Assembly (NCBI GenBank): GCA_019925105.1
Contig: JAHGAU010000005.1
Span: forward strand, 1,364,001 to 1,428,000
DNA from: Niebla homalea
Taxonomy: Eukaryota; Ascomycota; Lecanoromycetes; Lecanorales; Ramalinaceae
Length of the DNA: 64,000 nt
Direction of reading: 5' to 3'
Below are positions 1 through 9,886 of the stretch, in pieces. The position numbers and the translations under genes are program-made. The notes below the pieces were generated by a model. It searched no databases, was not told the origin of the DNA, and worked only from the letters and a program-made list of their open reading frames with translations. Position 1 is the first letter of the stretch. Each line of letters opens with the position of its first letter.

Positions 1-614
1 ATGTGTACGTCTCCTGGAAGTCGGCATCCTGAACACCGCAGTCGTTTTCTGTTTCAAGCTTGTGAGAAACATTGGCTGACCGTGCATATTTAGCGCTCGT
101 CTCGGGGGAGAAGTCAAACTTCCAATTCATCCTTCGTCTCCTCAACACCAATGTTGATGGCAAGCAAAAGATCATGTACGCCCTCACCAAAATCAAGGGT
201 GTAGGACGAAGGTACTCCAATCTGGTCTGTAAAAAGGCAGATGTCGACCTCAACAAACGGTAGAGCCTCCTAGATAGTCCCTGCTGAGCCATTGCGTCCA
301 CTGACCAAAACATCAGTGCTGGTGAAATCACCTCGGAAGAGTTGGAGCGAATTGTCACAATCATCCAGAACCCCACGCAGTACAAGATCCCGACTTGGTT
401 CCTCAACCGACAGCGTGATATTGTTGATGGGAAGGATTCACAGGTCCTCGCAAACGGTATGGAGAGCAAGCTCCGTGAGGATTTGGAACGACTCAAGAAG
501 ATCCGTGCCCATCGCGGGTTGAGGCACTATTGGGGCTTGCGTGTTCGTGGTCAACATTCTAAGACTACTGGTAGGAGGGGTAGGACCGTGGGTGTGTCCA
601 AGAAGAAGGGTTAG
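1..614 (+). CDS. RPS18: 40S ribosomal protein S18 (uS13)
   Basis: Component of the head of the small ribosomal subunit, contacting the 60S subunit and tRNA. Model: exons 1-4, 94-259, 317-614 (155 aa, the usual length is about 155). The first coding exon is only four bases, ATGT; intron 5-93 has GTACGT at its start, a GCTGAC branch site at 75-80 and TTTAG at its end. Joining gives the usual eukaryotic N-terminus [11 protein letters not shown]. The second intron (260-316) has an ACTGAC branch site at 300-305 and restores the conserved [15 protein letters not shown] segment. The basic C-terminus ends in SKKKG, typical of S18. The ATG falls on base 1, so promoter and 5' UTR lie outside the window. 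It converges with the Sdo1 gene, with only 55 bp between the stop codons. Identification is very secure; the tiny first exon is inferred from frame and family N-terminus. Confidence 0.93.
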
Positions 615-669
615 AGAAGGGAAGGATCAGCTTCATCTCCCTTGCATGAAGCTCAGCCAGGTTGCACAT

Positions 670-1662
670 TCAATCTCCTTCATGGGTAACTGCCAGGTCA
701 AGCACCTCTATCCGACCTCTGCCTTTGGTTTCACTCGCGACGAACTCTCCCAACCCTTTGAATGCGCCAGGTTCGACAAAGCCAATCACTTCCCATTCCG
801 ATTGGCCAGTCTCTTGCGTTTCCACTTGTTCAACGAAACCAAGTATCTTGTCCTTGACTGTGGCCGTTCTCTCTTCTGCGCCTTGAGCATCCTCATCCGA
901 CTTGGCCTCCTTCTTCTGCCCTTTGACGCCTTGCTTCAGCATGCTGGTGGGACAAGTGATTTGCAAGCGCATCCGCGCTCGGGCAACTGGTATTGGCTGC
1001 CACGCTATCAGAGCTTTCATGGCATCAAGAGCCTGACTTTTTGCGCTCTTGTTCGTTACCACGCCCGTCCAGGCGGGGAGCTCCTTTGGCTTGCCTTTAC
1101 CCTCCTCGCCCTCGGTTGTAGGCGTTGCGGTCCCACTACCCTTGCTATGGCTCTCTCCCCCTTTGTGCTGCCCGCCCCGGCTGCTTAATTGTTCCAACGC
1201 TCTTTCGATCATACCTGCCGTGTAAACTCTCTTACTCCGTGGGTCGACCACTTTGCCCGCAACAATATCAATGACCTCCCGCTCCAACCTCTCCTTTTCT
1301 GCCCCTCGCTCCTTCTCTCCGACCTGCATTTCTCCCCTTTTCAGGATCTCTTGAATGATCTCATTTACACCTGTTCCCTTCCCGAATGCCTTTTCAAGAT
1401 CCGCTGTGGGGGCCGTCTGCCCCTTGGAGACGGAGAGGAACACGTTGGGTATCTGAAGAACATTGTCGAGATCAGTCTCCGCTCCGGAGCGATACTCCAG
1501 TACTTTGTTCTTGTAGCATGCAATCTCAAAGCGCTTTTTGGCCTTCTTGAGACGCACTAGGGAAACATTGGTTAAGCGGATCTGGTTGGACGGCTAGAAA
1601 GGAAAAGATTAGTGCATCGCGATGTCCTGTCGTCCAAGAGCTCCAACCTGATTTATAGGCAT
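670..1662 (-). CDS. SDO1: Ribosome maturation protein Sdo1 (SBDS family)
   Basis: SBDS-family factor that, with the GTPase Efl1, releases Tif6/eIF6 from pre-60S particles in the cytoplasm. Model: exons 1662-1648 and 1593-670 (312 aa); intron 1647-1594. The five-codon first exon encodes MPINQ and joins to PSNQIRLTNVSLVRLKK, the standard fungal start. The N-terminal SBDS domain is clear (ACYKNKVLEYRSG, NVLQIPNVFLSVSKGQ at about residues 29-64), followed by the central helical domain (EREVIDIVAGKVVDP) and a C-terminal domain with a QALDAMKAL helix. The family is usually near 250 aa. The extra length is mostly a Gly/Lys/Glu/Thr-rich stretch at about residues 142-178, just before the C-terminal domain. 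No stop or splice signal suggests that this stretch is an intron. Family assignment is very secure. Confidence 0.93.
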
Positions 1663-2217
1663 TTTCCTCGATCTTCTTAGATCAGAACCGTGATTAAATT
1701 GCGTTTCTGAGGTTGTGCCCCGTGATGGAAAAAGTTCCAGTGGTCCATCCTTAATCGATAAGCATCTAGAATATTCAAATTAAGTGACAATGCTTGGCGC
1801 AAATTGCAGTGTGTATATCACCAAAATTGGGCTACAGAACCCGTTCAATTTGACTGACATACACAGTATCAAAAGGTACGTAAGTTTTAATATCCTCATC
1901 TAAGCGTTTAATCTTGATCACCTAAATTGAAAGGGTAAGGAATTAGCTTGATGACGTAAGTATATTGCTGATCCTGCATCGTGCGCGCGCGCACCGCAAA
2001 TAGGCGCCAAGCATTCTCACTAAATTTGAATATTGTAGACTCTCAACCTCGGCTTGGTGGGCTTGGTGGGCCCAGGCGGCCTGACGAATGATGATGATGA
2101 TTGATTTGATCGTATAAACAAGCCTACCTTCTCCGATTTTGAGCAGTGTCTCTCAATGACAAGAGCACCTGAGAGCCTCTCGCAACCTTTTTGTCTATCT
2201 ACTTCGTGTCCCTCACC
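1663..2217. promoter_or_regulatory. Divergent intergenic region between SDO1 and the HAD gene
   Basis: About 555 bp separate the start codons of two divergently transcribed genes, so it should hold both promoters. No open frame of note. It contains a perfect 14-bp alternating palindrome, GTGCGCGCGCGCAC at 1981-1994, and a short GAT-rich run at 2088-2100. The HAD start codon has a good context (CTCACCATGAG). No TATA box can be assigned with confidence. Confidence 0.5.
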
Positions 2218-3356
2218 ATGAGCTCCACAAAGCCTCCCAGAGCAATCCTCTTTGACATTGGGGGTGTTGTTGTTCGTTATCCCCAAAAGCCTCAGTTTCG
2301 GAGGGAACTTACTGACCCTCTCCCAAGGTCTTATCCCCTTTTCAAGGCATCCTCGAGTTCGAGCGCAAACATGACATCCCTCACGATTGGATCAACTTTG
2401 CCATACGATATCATTCACCAAATGGACACTGGCAGCGTTTGGAAAGAGGGGAGATCGCGATGGATGGGAGGTTCTTCAAAGGGTTCACAGCAGACCTCCA
2501 TGATGAGCAAGCATGGCGCGAGTACAATGGTAGCTTTCGGAACGAGAGGAAGAAGTTGAAGGATACCGCAAATCCGACACAGCTTGGGGATCATGTCAGC
2601 TTGAAGGCCGAGACCGCCGATTCGAGGCCAGGTACTCAGGGCACACGGCCGCATACCACATCCTCTGCAGCCTCGAGTCGGGAGCAAAGGCCATCTCTGT
2701 CGAAGCTTGCCAAAGACTCGGCAATTGGAGACCCGGTAAGCTTGGAGTCAGAGGATGTTGTGGAGGGGAACAGCAGATCAGGAGGAGCGCCAGCACAATC
2801 GTCCAAGGACTCATCCAAGGGCTACCGGGACAGCAGCCTACCGAAGATCGAAGGTGAAGAGCTGTTCTGGAGCATGATGTCTGCCTCTCAAGAACCCGAC
2901 CCCTATATTTTCCCAGCCCTGGAAAGACTGTCGAAGCAGAAGCCTCGACCGATATTAGGCGCATTGTCCAACACGGTCCGATACCCTCCAGATCACCCAT
3001 GGAGCAAACGGCAAGGCCGGAAGTCCAATGCGGAAAAGCTCATTTCCGACCCCGCGTCTCTTTTCGATGTCTTTATTGCATCAGCAGAAGTGGGAATGAG
3101 GAAACCTTCGAGGGAGATCTATGAGCTCGCGTTGCAAAAGTTGAATGACCATGACCGCTCAGAAGGGGGTCAAGGCATCAAAGTTGATCAAGTCGTATTC
3201 CTGGACGATATTGGAGAGAATCTGAAGACAGCCAAAGAGATGGGAATGAGAACGATCAGGGTTCAGTTGGGAAAGACATGGCGGGCCGTCAAAGAACTAG
3301 AGGGCTTGTTAGGCGTAGACTTGATGGATGAGACGACAAGAAGAGCGAAGCTATAG
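2218..3356 (+). CDS. HAD-like hydrolase (HAD-IA, sEH-N/ACAD10-type phosphatase fold)
   Basis: Haloacid dehalogenase superfamily protein, probably cytosolic; substrate unknown. Model: exons 2218-2271 and 2328-3356 (360 aa); intron 2272-2327 has an ACTGAC branch site and CCCAAG end. Joining gives motif I ILFDIGGVVVLSPF and then FQGILEFERKHDIP, conserved in this fungal subfamily. Motif II is LGALSNT, motif III contains the Lys of GMRKPSREIYELAL, and motif IV is VVFLDDIGENL. The second Asp of the usual DxD in motif I is Gly (DIG), as in several sEH-N-like relatives, so phosphatase activity is doubtful. A Ser/Lys-rich, probably disordered insert of about 90 residues (roughly 2550-2850) interrupts the cap region. 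The superfamily call is secure; the reaction is not known. Confidence 0.85.
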
Positions 3357-4082
3357 GAGTGTCACTGTTATCACAAATCTCCTTGCCATTGATGCATCCA
3401 AAAGTACCGCCCACATGCCAGCATGTATTCGAGACATCCTTCGTTTCGTTGAACCTGTGCTACGCTTGCTGGAATCCATGACCATCCAGTCATGATATCG
3501 AGGATCGCTGTGGACATGCTGCTGCACCTAGCTTCATGCGGCGTGTGGAACGAACGAGCGAAGCTAGCTGGGACAGGGTGTTCAGCCGCCATGCTAGATG
3601 ATGGCTTGTGCGCTCGCCATCACAGCCAGAGCGATCAAGGCATTGGCGTGAGTATCACGTCCTTTCATTGGTGCTTCCATGTTAAGACCTTGTGCAGCCA
3701 AGGGGTCCACACGAGGTCAGATCCAGAGACGTGCAGATCGTGAGAACGAGGATCTCGAGGGAGGGCTCACCGACGCCAAAATATAGAGACAGATGTAATA
3801 CGGTACGGACTTGGGGGTAATAGCCCTGAGAAGACCGAGTATGCTCGGCTGGGATTGAAATCACCTCTGTTCAGACGGCTTCGTGGTTGCTCGCACACAT
3901 ACAGATGTACGTGTACATGTTCTCCAGAGACGGCCTTTGACTGCCGAATAGTGCTATTGGGTTCCCGTGATCCACTACGCGCGGTCACTCGTATTTCCAT
4001 TGTGGACTTGGCCATTGATTCATAGGGGCCACGTAAGCACCATCACCTCGATCCAATCTCGCAAAAAGGTTTTCGTGACGAA
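3357..4082. other. Intergenic region between convergent genes
   Basis: About 725 bp between the 3' ends of the HAD gene (+) and the coiled-coil gene (-). Only short overlapping frames without family resemblance or splice support. It should hold both 3' UTRs; I see nothing else. Confidence 0.5.
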
Positions 4083-6760
4083 TCATTCTCGGACATACAC
4101 AGGTGCCTTGACGAGAACACTTCTCCCCCTTACTTCCACTGCCATAAAAGTTGAGAATCGAACCCTCTCTTCCTTTCTCTCCCCAATTGATCCACTTGCT
4201 CCTGCAGCGACAGCAACATTTTGCGGTGCCACTCCAGCAGAAGATGTGGTGGAAGCAATACTGCCCTTCTTGCTGCCAGAATTTGATCCGCCGATGAAAC
4301 TTCCAAACATGCCCTTCTTCTTCGCAGCACCCCCAGTCTGCGCCTGCGGGCCGCCAGATTGATCCTTGTCTTCCGCCACGGTATTACCGTTACTATTACC
4401 CGTCTCTCGGCTGTCCACACTGCCAGTCTCTTCTGTTTGTTTGGCTGTCAAGCTAGCTGTATCACCATCTACCGGTCCATCACCGGGGGCCGTTAAGGGA
4501 GGCAAGCCACTCTCGACCTTCATGTAGCTGTCGACAATGAGCTGGCCAGGGTTCACATACTCAACAAACACGTCCCTGCTTTCAAGTGGCAAATTAGCAG
4601 AAATGCCCACGGCTAGCTCGACAATCATGCTGACTCCTCCTTCAAGACCTGCAGGGGTAGGCTCCTTGAGCATCATTCCAAGAAAAGCCACGAGCTTCTC
4701 GACTAGCATTTCTGTCAGAGCAGTACGATTTTCGGTCGCCTGAGGAGAGGCTTGAATCTCTTGGAGACCATCAAGAGTTGAAAGGCGCCAATTGGAGATC
4801 TTGGCAAGCAGTGCGTCCTTCTCCTCGTCCGAGGGCGTAGGAGGGGCAAACCGCCGCAGATTTCTCTCGATCATCTTCAACTGAGTAGATAGTCCTGGAT
4901 CCAATCCGGGATGGAAGAATTTGTCAAGGAGTTCGTCCACCAACCAGCGAGAAATCGCCGCCCTACCCACGGCTGTCATCTCTTTTGTGGGAGATGTAGT
5001 AGCGTCGCGATTGACGTGCGGAGCCAACCAGGGAGGAACCTGACGCCAGTCGCGCCGGAGGTTGAAGGCCAGATTGTTGATCGCGCCGTCGAGGCGAGAG
5101 AAGCGATTTGCATACTCGTTGTCGTCTAGTGAGGTGCGAGACTGGGAAAGGCGCTGATGAGCAAGCGTATTCTGTAATTGCTGCACCTGGGCATCCTTAT
5201 CGAAATAATACTTCTTGACCTTGCGATACTTGTCCTCTAAAGAACCTTTGTCAGATTTAGTCTGTGGATGACTGCCAGAAACAGGAGATTTATACGTTCA
5301 GACTTACGCAATTCTTCGTGCCGGGTCTGCAGTTGGGCATAGTCCATGTTAGAGAGATCATCCCTTGACCGACTTGGAGGAGGCGTGCTGCGTCCTTGCT
5401 CATGAGAAGTTTGTGGCATTGGTGAGGGCTGGGAGTTGCCTCTGTAGGATTGGTTTTGAGGGGCAAGCTGAGACGTATATTGGGGTGGTGGGTTCGATTG
5501 AAGAACACCGCCGCCTTGTGGAGCTTGTGCGTAAGGTTGGTAGCCTCCTTCGCGACCTTGGTCTCCCTGCTGGTGCTGCTGGGCTTCACTTGGACGTCTG
5601 CTAGGGCCTTGTGGTTGAGATGGAGGACCCATAGAGCTTTGCGTGTAGTGAGACAAGGACGATGTCTGACTGGAGTTTCCTCTTGTATGGTGGGATTCGT
5701 AGACGAGTGAGTGCTGGCCTTGTGTAGGTGGCTCCAAACTTTGTTGCGAAGAAGGGCGACTAGGGACTTGTTCCTGCCAGTGTTGATGGAGGCTCTCGTT
5801 AGGAGATCTATGATGGAGTTGGTGACCCGATCCGGTCGAGGTAGCTGAGGCAGGAGATTGGTGATAGGATATGGGCGCCGGCTGCTGCGGCGGCGGCGCT
5901 TCACTATGAGAGTGATGGTGGTGCACACTGGATGAGGCTCGGGTCCAGGACGACTCGTATGAGCCTTGACGCTCAGGGCCGTGGCGTCGGGATTGTTTGG
6001 GGCTCGTGGCTGTCTTCCCGTGGGCGTAGTCGTGTTGCGCACTGGGGCCAGGGTATGCGGGGGTATACAGTGGTTCTTTGTCTTGTTGACCTACGTTGGC
6101 AACACCAGAAGGAGGCTGTAGACCAGCAGATCCGGAATCTTTTTCTAGCTCGTATTCGTCGGTCGGGGATCCGTGCGTGCTGGGCCACTCCTGACGCACA
6201 GGCTGACGGACTGGTTTCTGGTAATTGTCGAGGAGCTGATCCCGTTTTCGGACAGATATGCTTCGGCCAAGCTTCGCGGAGCCAGCGCCAGAAGCAGAAT
6301 CTTTTGAAGAACTCCCGATGCCAAAAAATCTTCTTTTCTTACGGTCCTCCTTCTGTGTAGGTTGCGTTGTTGGCGGAACTTGTCGATAATATGAGTTGGG
6401 GGAAGCTTCGTCGATGGCAGAACTAGGGGTACTATGGGCGGGGCCGACAAGATTGATTGTCGGCTGTTGGAGGTTGGTATTTAGTAAGCTGGGACTACGT
6501 TGGCTCTGCGATCGAGTGGGATAGGCTAATTGATAGAGGCGGCTGTCGTCCGGAGGTTGGGGCAAAGGGTGTTGAGCTTCTTGGGCGTCGTCGTCCCTTT
6601 CGTTGTCCCCGTCCCCGTACTGGGACCGGGGCGGAAAGCCGGGCGAATTCAATGGCGAATCCGAGGGGAATTGTTGGAAGCGCACTCTGTCAGCAGCGTC
6701 CTGTGTCGACAGCAAAGAATGCGATGATCGATTTTTGTGAAACAACTTCGATGGGCCCAT
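4083..6760 (-). CDS. Large Ser/Gln/Pro-rich protein with central coiled coil, function unknown
   Basis: I do not recognise a named family. Model: exons 6760-5308 and 5236-4083 (868 aa); intron 5307-5237 (GTAAGT..TTTAG) joins HEELQ to DKYRKVKKYYFDKDAQV. The first 480 or so residues are low-complexity, rich in Ser, Gln, Pro, His and Tyr, with a basic patch (KEDRKKRRFFGIGSSSK, about 137-153) and another at LGRSISVRKRDQLL. From about residue 475 a heptad-like segment (NMDYAQLQTRHEELQDKYRKV) begins a more ordered region of about 250 residues (SRLDGAINNLAFNLRRDW, VDELLDKFFHPG, AFLGMMLKEPTPAGLEGGV), then a disordered Gly/Ser/Lys tail. No signal peptide or membrane segment. The layout suggests a cytoplasmic scaffold or adaptor, which is inference. 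The model is well supported by continuous frames and a clean intron. Confidence 0.8.
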
Positions 6761-7035
6761 GATGTGAACGTCTTAAGATAGCAATTGAGTGGGGCAAAAG
6801 GGGGAACCGAATTGGTCGGGGGGTGGTTTGACCGAATGTCCAAAAACATCGATAGCCGCCTCTATTCTAAGACAAACTGTGCCTTCACAAAGGCTCTTCG
6901 CGAGTGTAATGTCATTGCTTCTATTCTCGTCTCAGGCTGAGAGCGGTAAGCTTCTCGATACTATGGTAAACCCACGTTCCACGACCGCCCATGTCGCCTC
7001 AACTCCACGATTCAAAAAGGAGACTATAGATTTCC

Positions 7036-7062
7036 ATATATATATATATATATATATATATA
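7036..7062. repeat. (AT)n microsatellite
   Basis: Twenty-seven uninterrupted alternating A/T bases. Intergenic, and probably length-variable between strains. Confidence 0.95.
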
Positions 7063-7420
7063 CCCGTAGGTATCAACGTGATACTAGTTTCAAAGCATGA
7101 GTGGGTGAGCTTCCATTGTCGGCCAGATGGTATTGGCCCTTTCAGATTATTACTGTGGAGCGTAAGACTGCAAGGCGTCGACATCACCGTAAGCAGTTGG
7201 CTCTGTTTCAAGGTCTGCCTACTGGAACGCACTGATCACTTCACACGTTAGAGCAGTACGGTTGTTTTGAACGTAAGAAACATGGATAATGACGGTGGGT
7301 TTGTGGTCTCGAGTCTCCAAAAAGTATTGTTAGCTAGGGAGGATCCTAGAGAAAGCCATCAAAATTGACAAGTCTGTGAGTAGTATCTCATGAGCAGCCG
7401 ATGAATTTCAATGTCTCACC

Positions 7421-7498
7421 ATGAAGTACACTCTCGGAGCGATTCTCCTTGCTCCTCTGACTCTGGCTCTCGAACACATGTGCTTCCCGGAACGATGA
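7421..7498 (+). pseudogene. Possible truncated secreted-protein start (orphan signal peptide)
   Basis: A short frame of 25 codons encodes MKYTLGAILLAPLTLALE and ends seven residues later with TGA. It has a positively charged second residue, a hydrophobic core and a small-residue exit, which is a textbook fungal secretion signal, and a good start context (CTCACCATGAAG). No mature protein follows in frame, and the carboxypeptidase Y gene lies just downstream on the opposite strand. It could be a decayed gene start, the first exon of a gene overlapping the 3' end of the carboxypeptidase gene, or chance. Confidence 0.25.
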
Positions 7499-7524
7499 AC
7501 CACCATTCCAAAAGATCTCATTGA

Positions 7525-9386
7525 TCACACAGGCGGAACCCATTCCCCGCTCAGCCAACGATTAAAAAAGTCAAGGCTTGATACAGGTTGATCAAGCGGA
7601 ATCATGTGGCCTCCCCCGTGGATGCGCATGAATGTCAAATTACCACTGCTCTTCACCTCACCGATCTTTTTCCCAGCACCCCCTAGCTTGAGTTCTGTAC
7701 GACCAACTTTACCGTACTCCTCACTCCCATTCCACTCGAGTGCATCGGTCCATGCAGCGTTGCCAATCCAATTGCAAATAAAATCCGCATCACCCTGTGA
7801 CTGAGTCAGCGTCATTGCCCAACGAGGTTGGTGTGGGAGTACCCACAGCGTATACAAGAATGGGCATCTTCTCCAAGATACCGGGGACCAAGCGGTGGTA
7901 CGGTTGCATCCAATCACCCTGAAATAAGAAGTTGCGATTCTGGGCCTCGTTAGTCTCATCCGACCTCATAAAGGCCAACCCAAGTAGCATTTCAGAGGAG
8001 CAATCGGGAATACCTACAATGTCAAAATTGCAGCCATCATAGCTATCGACTTCAACACCCAAAGCTTCCATGACTGCAGGCTTATTGAGCCACTTGGTAA
8101 TGTAATCGAGTCCCTCATAGCATAGTGGGCTGTCACCACATTTGACCCGGACGTCGTACGGGTTCTGGCCTGTACGTTGGTAGGGGCCAATGATGGCATT
8201 GTTGCAGTAAATCGACGCAGGAACACACGTCCAGACACTCTCGGTGTTGTAGCAGGTTTCTATCAAAGATTGGCAGCGAGGGAGTGCATTGTCCATCGAT
8301 TGGCAGGTGCTTTCGTCAACGACGGCAGGCCAGCCGCCATCGCCACAAGCCATCGGTCGGTATGCAGGGTACTGATTCAAAGCATCTGTCAGACCATTAC
8401 CAATCAAGAGTGATTTCAGGTTGATGTTGGTTTTCTTGTGGCTCAAAATCTCCGAGGCAAACACGGGTATGTAATGACCCGCATACGACTCGCCAGCAAT
8501 GTGGAAGTCCTGCGCTGCGTACTGAGGGAATTGCTTGAAGAAAAGCGTAAGAAGGGCGTAAACGTCCTTGCCGGCGGCAACCGTGTTACTGACGCTACCT
8601 CCACTGTACGAGTACCCAACATTGACGGGTTGATCAAGGAAAATGACGGATGCATTAGAGTTCCAGGAGTATGGGTTGTGAATAAGTTCGAGCTTGCTGT
8701 TGATGGATGCAGGCCCAAGTTCGAAGAAAAGGCCGGTTAGGGAGCTGCATCCAGGTCCGCCGTTGAGCCACAAGACAACCTTCAAACAGTCAGAAAAGAT
8801 TGGTTGTGATAGGTGCCAGGTGAACCTACGGGGTCATTCTTGGGGTCATTGCGGGATTCAAAGAACCCTGCAGATGTTCAGTCGGTGGCGAGTAGGGCAG
8901 GTGTGGTGCACGAAGCTTACAGTAAAACAAATGTTTGTCGTTCTCCTCATCATCCAAGTAACCTGAGATCTGCTTGACACCTGGGTCCACTCCAAGTGCG
9001 CTAGGATCGACGCCCTTGGATCTCAAGTTATATGTCTCCAGCCTGCCATCAATGGCGCGCTCCTTGGTACCGCTTTCACCCTGAACCCACATGTCTTGGA
9101 TATCGTCGCCTCTTGTGATAGAATCCCAATGATCGTCATTTCTGCGGGCGTGCTTCTTTGGTGGCGAGAAGAAGTTTGCCTTATCCATAGCTTCCGGGAA
9201 CTTCATTGCGACCTCGTCCCAGACGGCGCGGGCTTCGGCGGTCAGCGACTTCAAGGAGGCTTGGAGGTCATGAAGCGGCTTGGGGAGATGCCCGATAGGT
9301 AGTTGAGGCGCTTGCAAGACTTGTTGCATGGGAGTCACGGCTGCGACGCTACTCGCAATCGCGAGCGCTGCCATGGGGAACTTCAT
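7525..9386 (-). CDS. cpyA: Carboxypeptidase Y (vacuolar serine carboxypeptidase, peptidase S10)
   Basis: Vacuolar exopeptidase that removes C-terminal residues. Model: exons 9386-8921, 8867-8830, 8779-8018, 7939-7847, 7794-7525 (542 aa, normal for fungal preproCPY). The start at 9386 was chosen because it gives the signal peptide [19 protein letters not shown]; an upstream non-ATG frame was ignored. A propeptide of about 120 residues follows. Family features: NGGPGCSS (175-181), nucleophile Ser266 in AGESYAGHY, Asp457 in DADFICNW, His516 in [11 protein letters not shown]. The 38-nt second exon, encoding the [11 protein letters not shown] segment, is fixed by frame on both sides. Intron 3 (8017-7940, 78 bp) keeps frame and has no stop, so its retention would insert 26 residues before the FLFQGDW segment. 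The assignment is very secure. Confidence 0.95.
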
Positions 9387-9886
9387 GATCAAATCAAGCT
9401 GTCCAGCAGCCGTCGAAATGGTGGTCAATAATGATCAGGCTAGCTCTACAGCTTATGGGATAGCCAGCGAACAGTAGTCCTGATGAAGAATGGAGAGAGG
9501 ACTTGTAGAGACGCAAAGCCAGGCAGCCGCCGATAACAAATGACGTTTTGCGATCTAGCTTCATTAAGCTAGCTCGGCTTGCCCCAGATGATGATTTCGA
9601 GCCATTATTATTGATATCAAATGCTTGGCTTGCATCTCCGACAGTGAGGGCGCAGGCTGAACAGTGAATAGCAGATATCTGAAAATGGTAATTTCTTGAC
9701 ATTGCATGGTCACCCATCACTATTTCTCATGGGTAAGGGGGTTCTGCTGATGGCTGAGACGTTAAGCATGCTATATGGAAGATGATGTCCGAGGGTCTCC
9801 CAGAACCTCCCCTCTGAAAATTGCACTGTTCACCGGATCTTTGTGTCTCTGGTCAGACCATTCGGCCTGAAATTGTCTTTCGCATT
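9387..9886. promoter_or_regulatory. Intergenic region upstream of carboxypeptidase Y
   Basis: About 500 bp lying 5' of the carboxypeptidase gene and 3' of the adenine deaminase gene, both on the minus strand. No coding frame with support and no clear regulatory motif. It should hold the carboxypeptidase promoter. Confidence 0.45.

Larger units (their letters stand above)
6761..7524. other. Intergenic region with (AT)n microsatellite and an orphan signal-peptide ORF
   Basis: About 760 bp between two minus-strand genes; the part next to 6760 should hold the promoter of the coiled-coil gene. Contains an (AT)13 tract at 7036-7062 and a 25-codon plus-strand frame at 7421-7498, listed separately. 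No complete gene seen. Confidence 0.5.
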
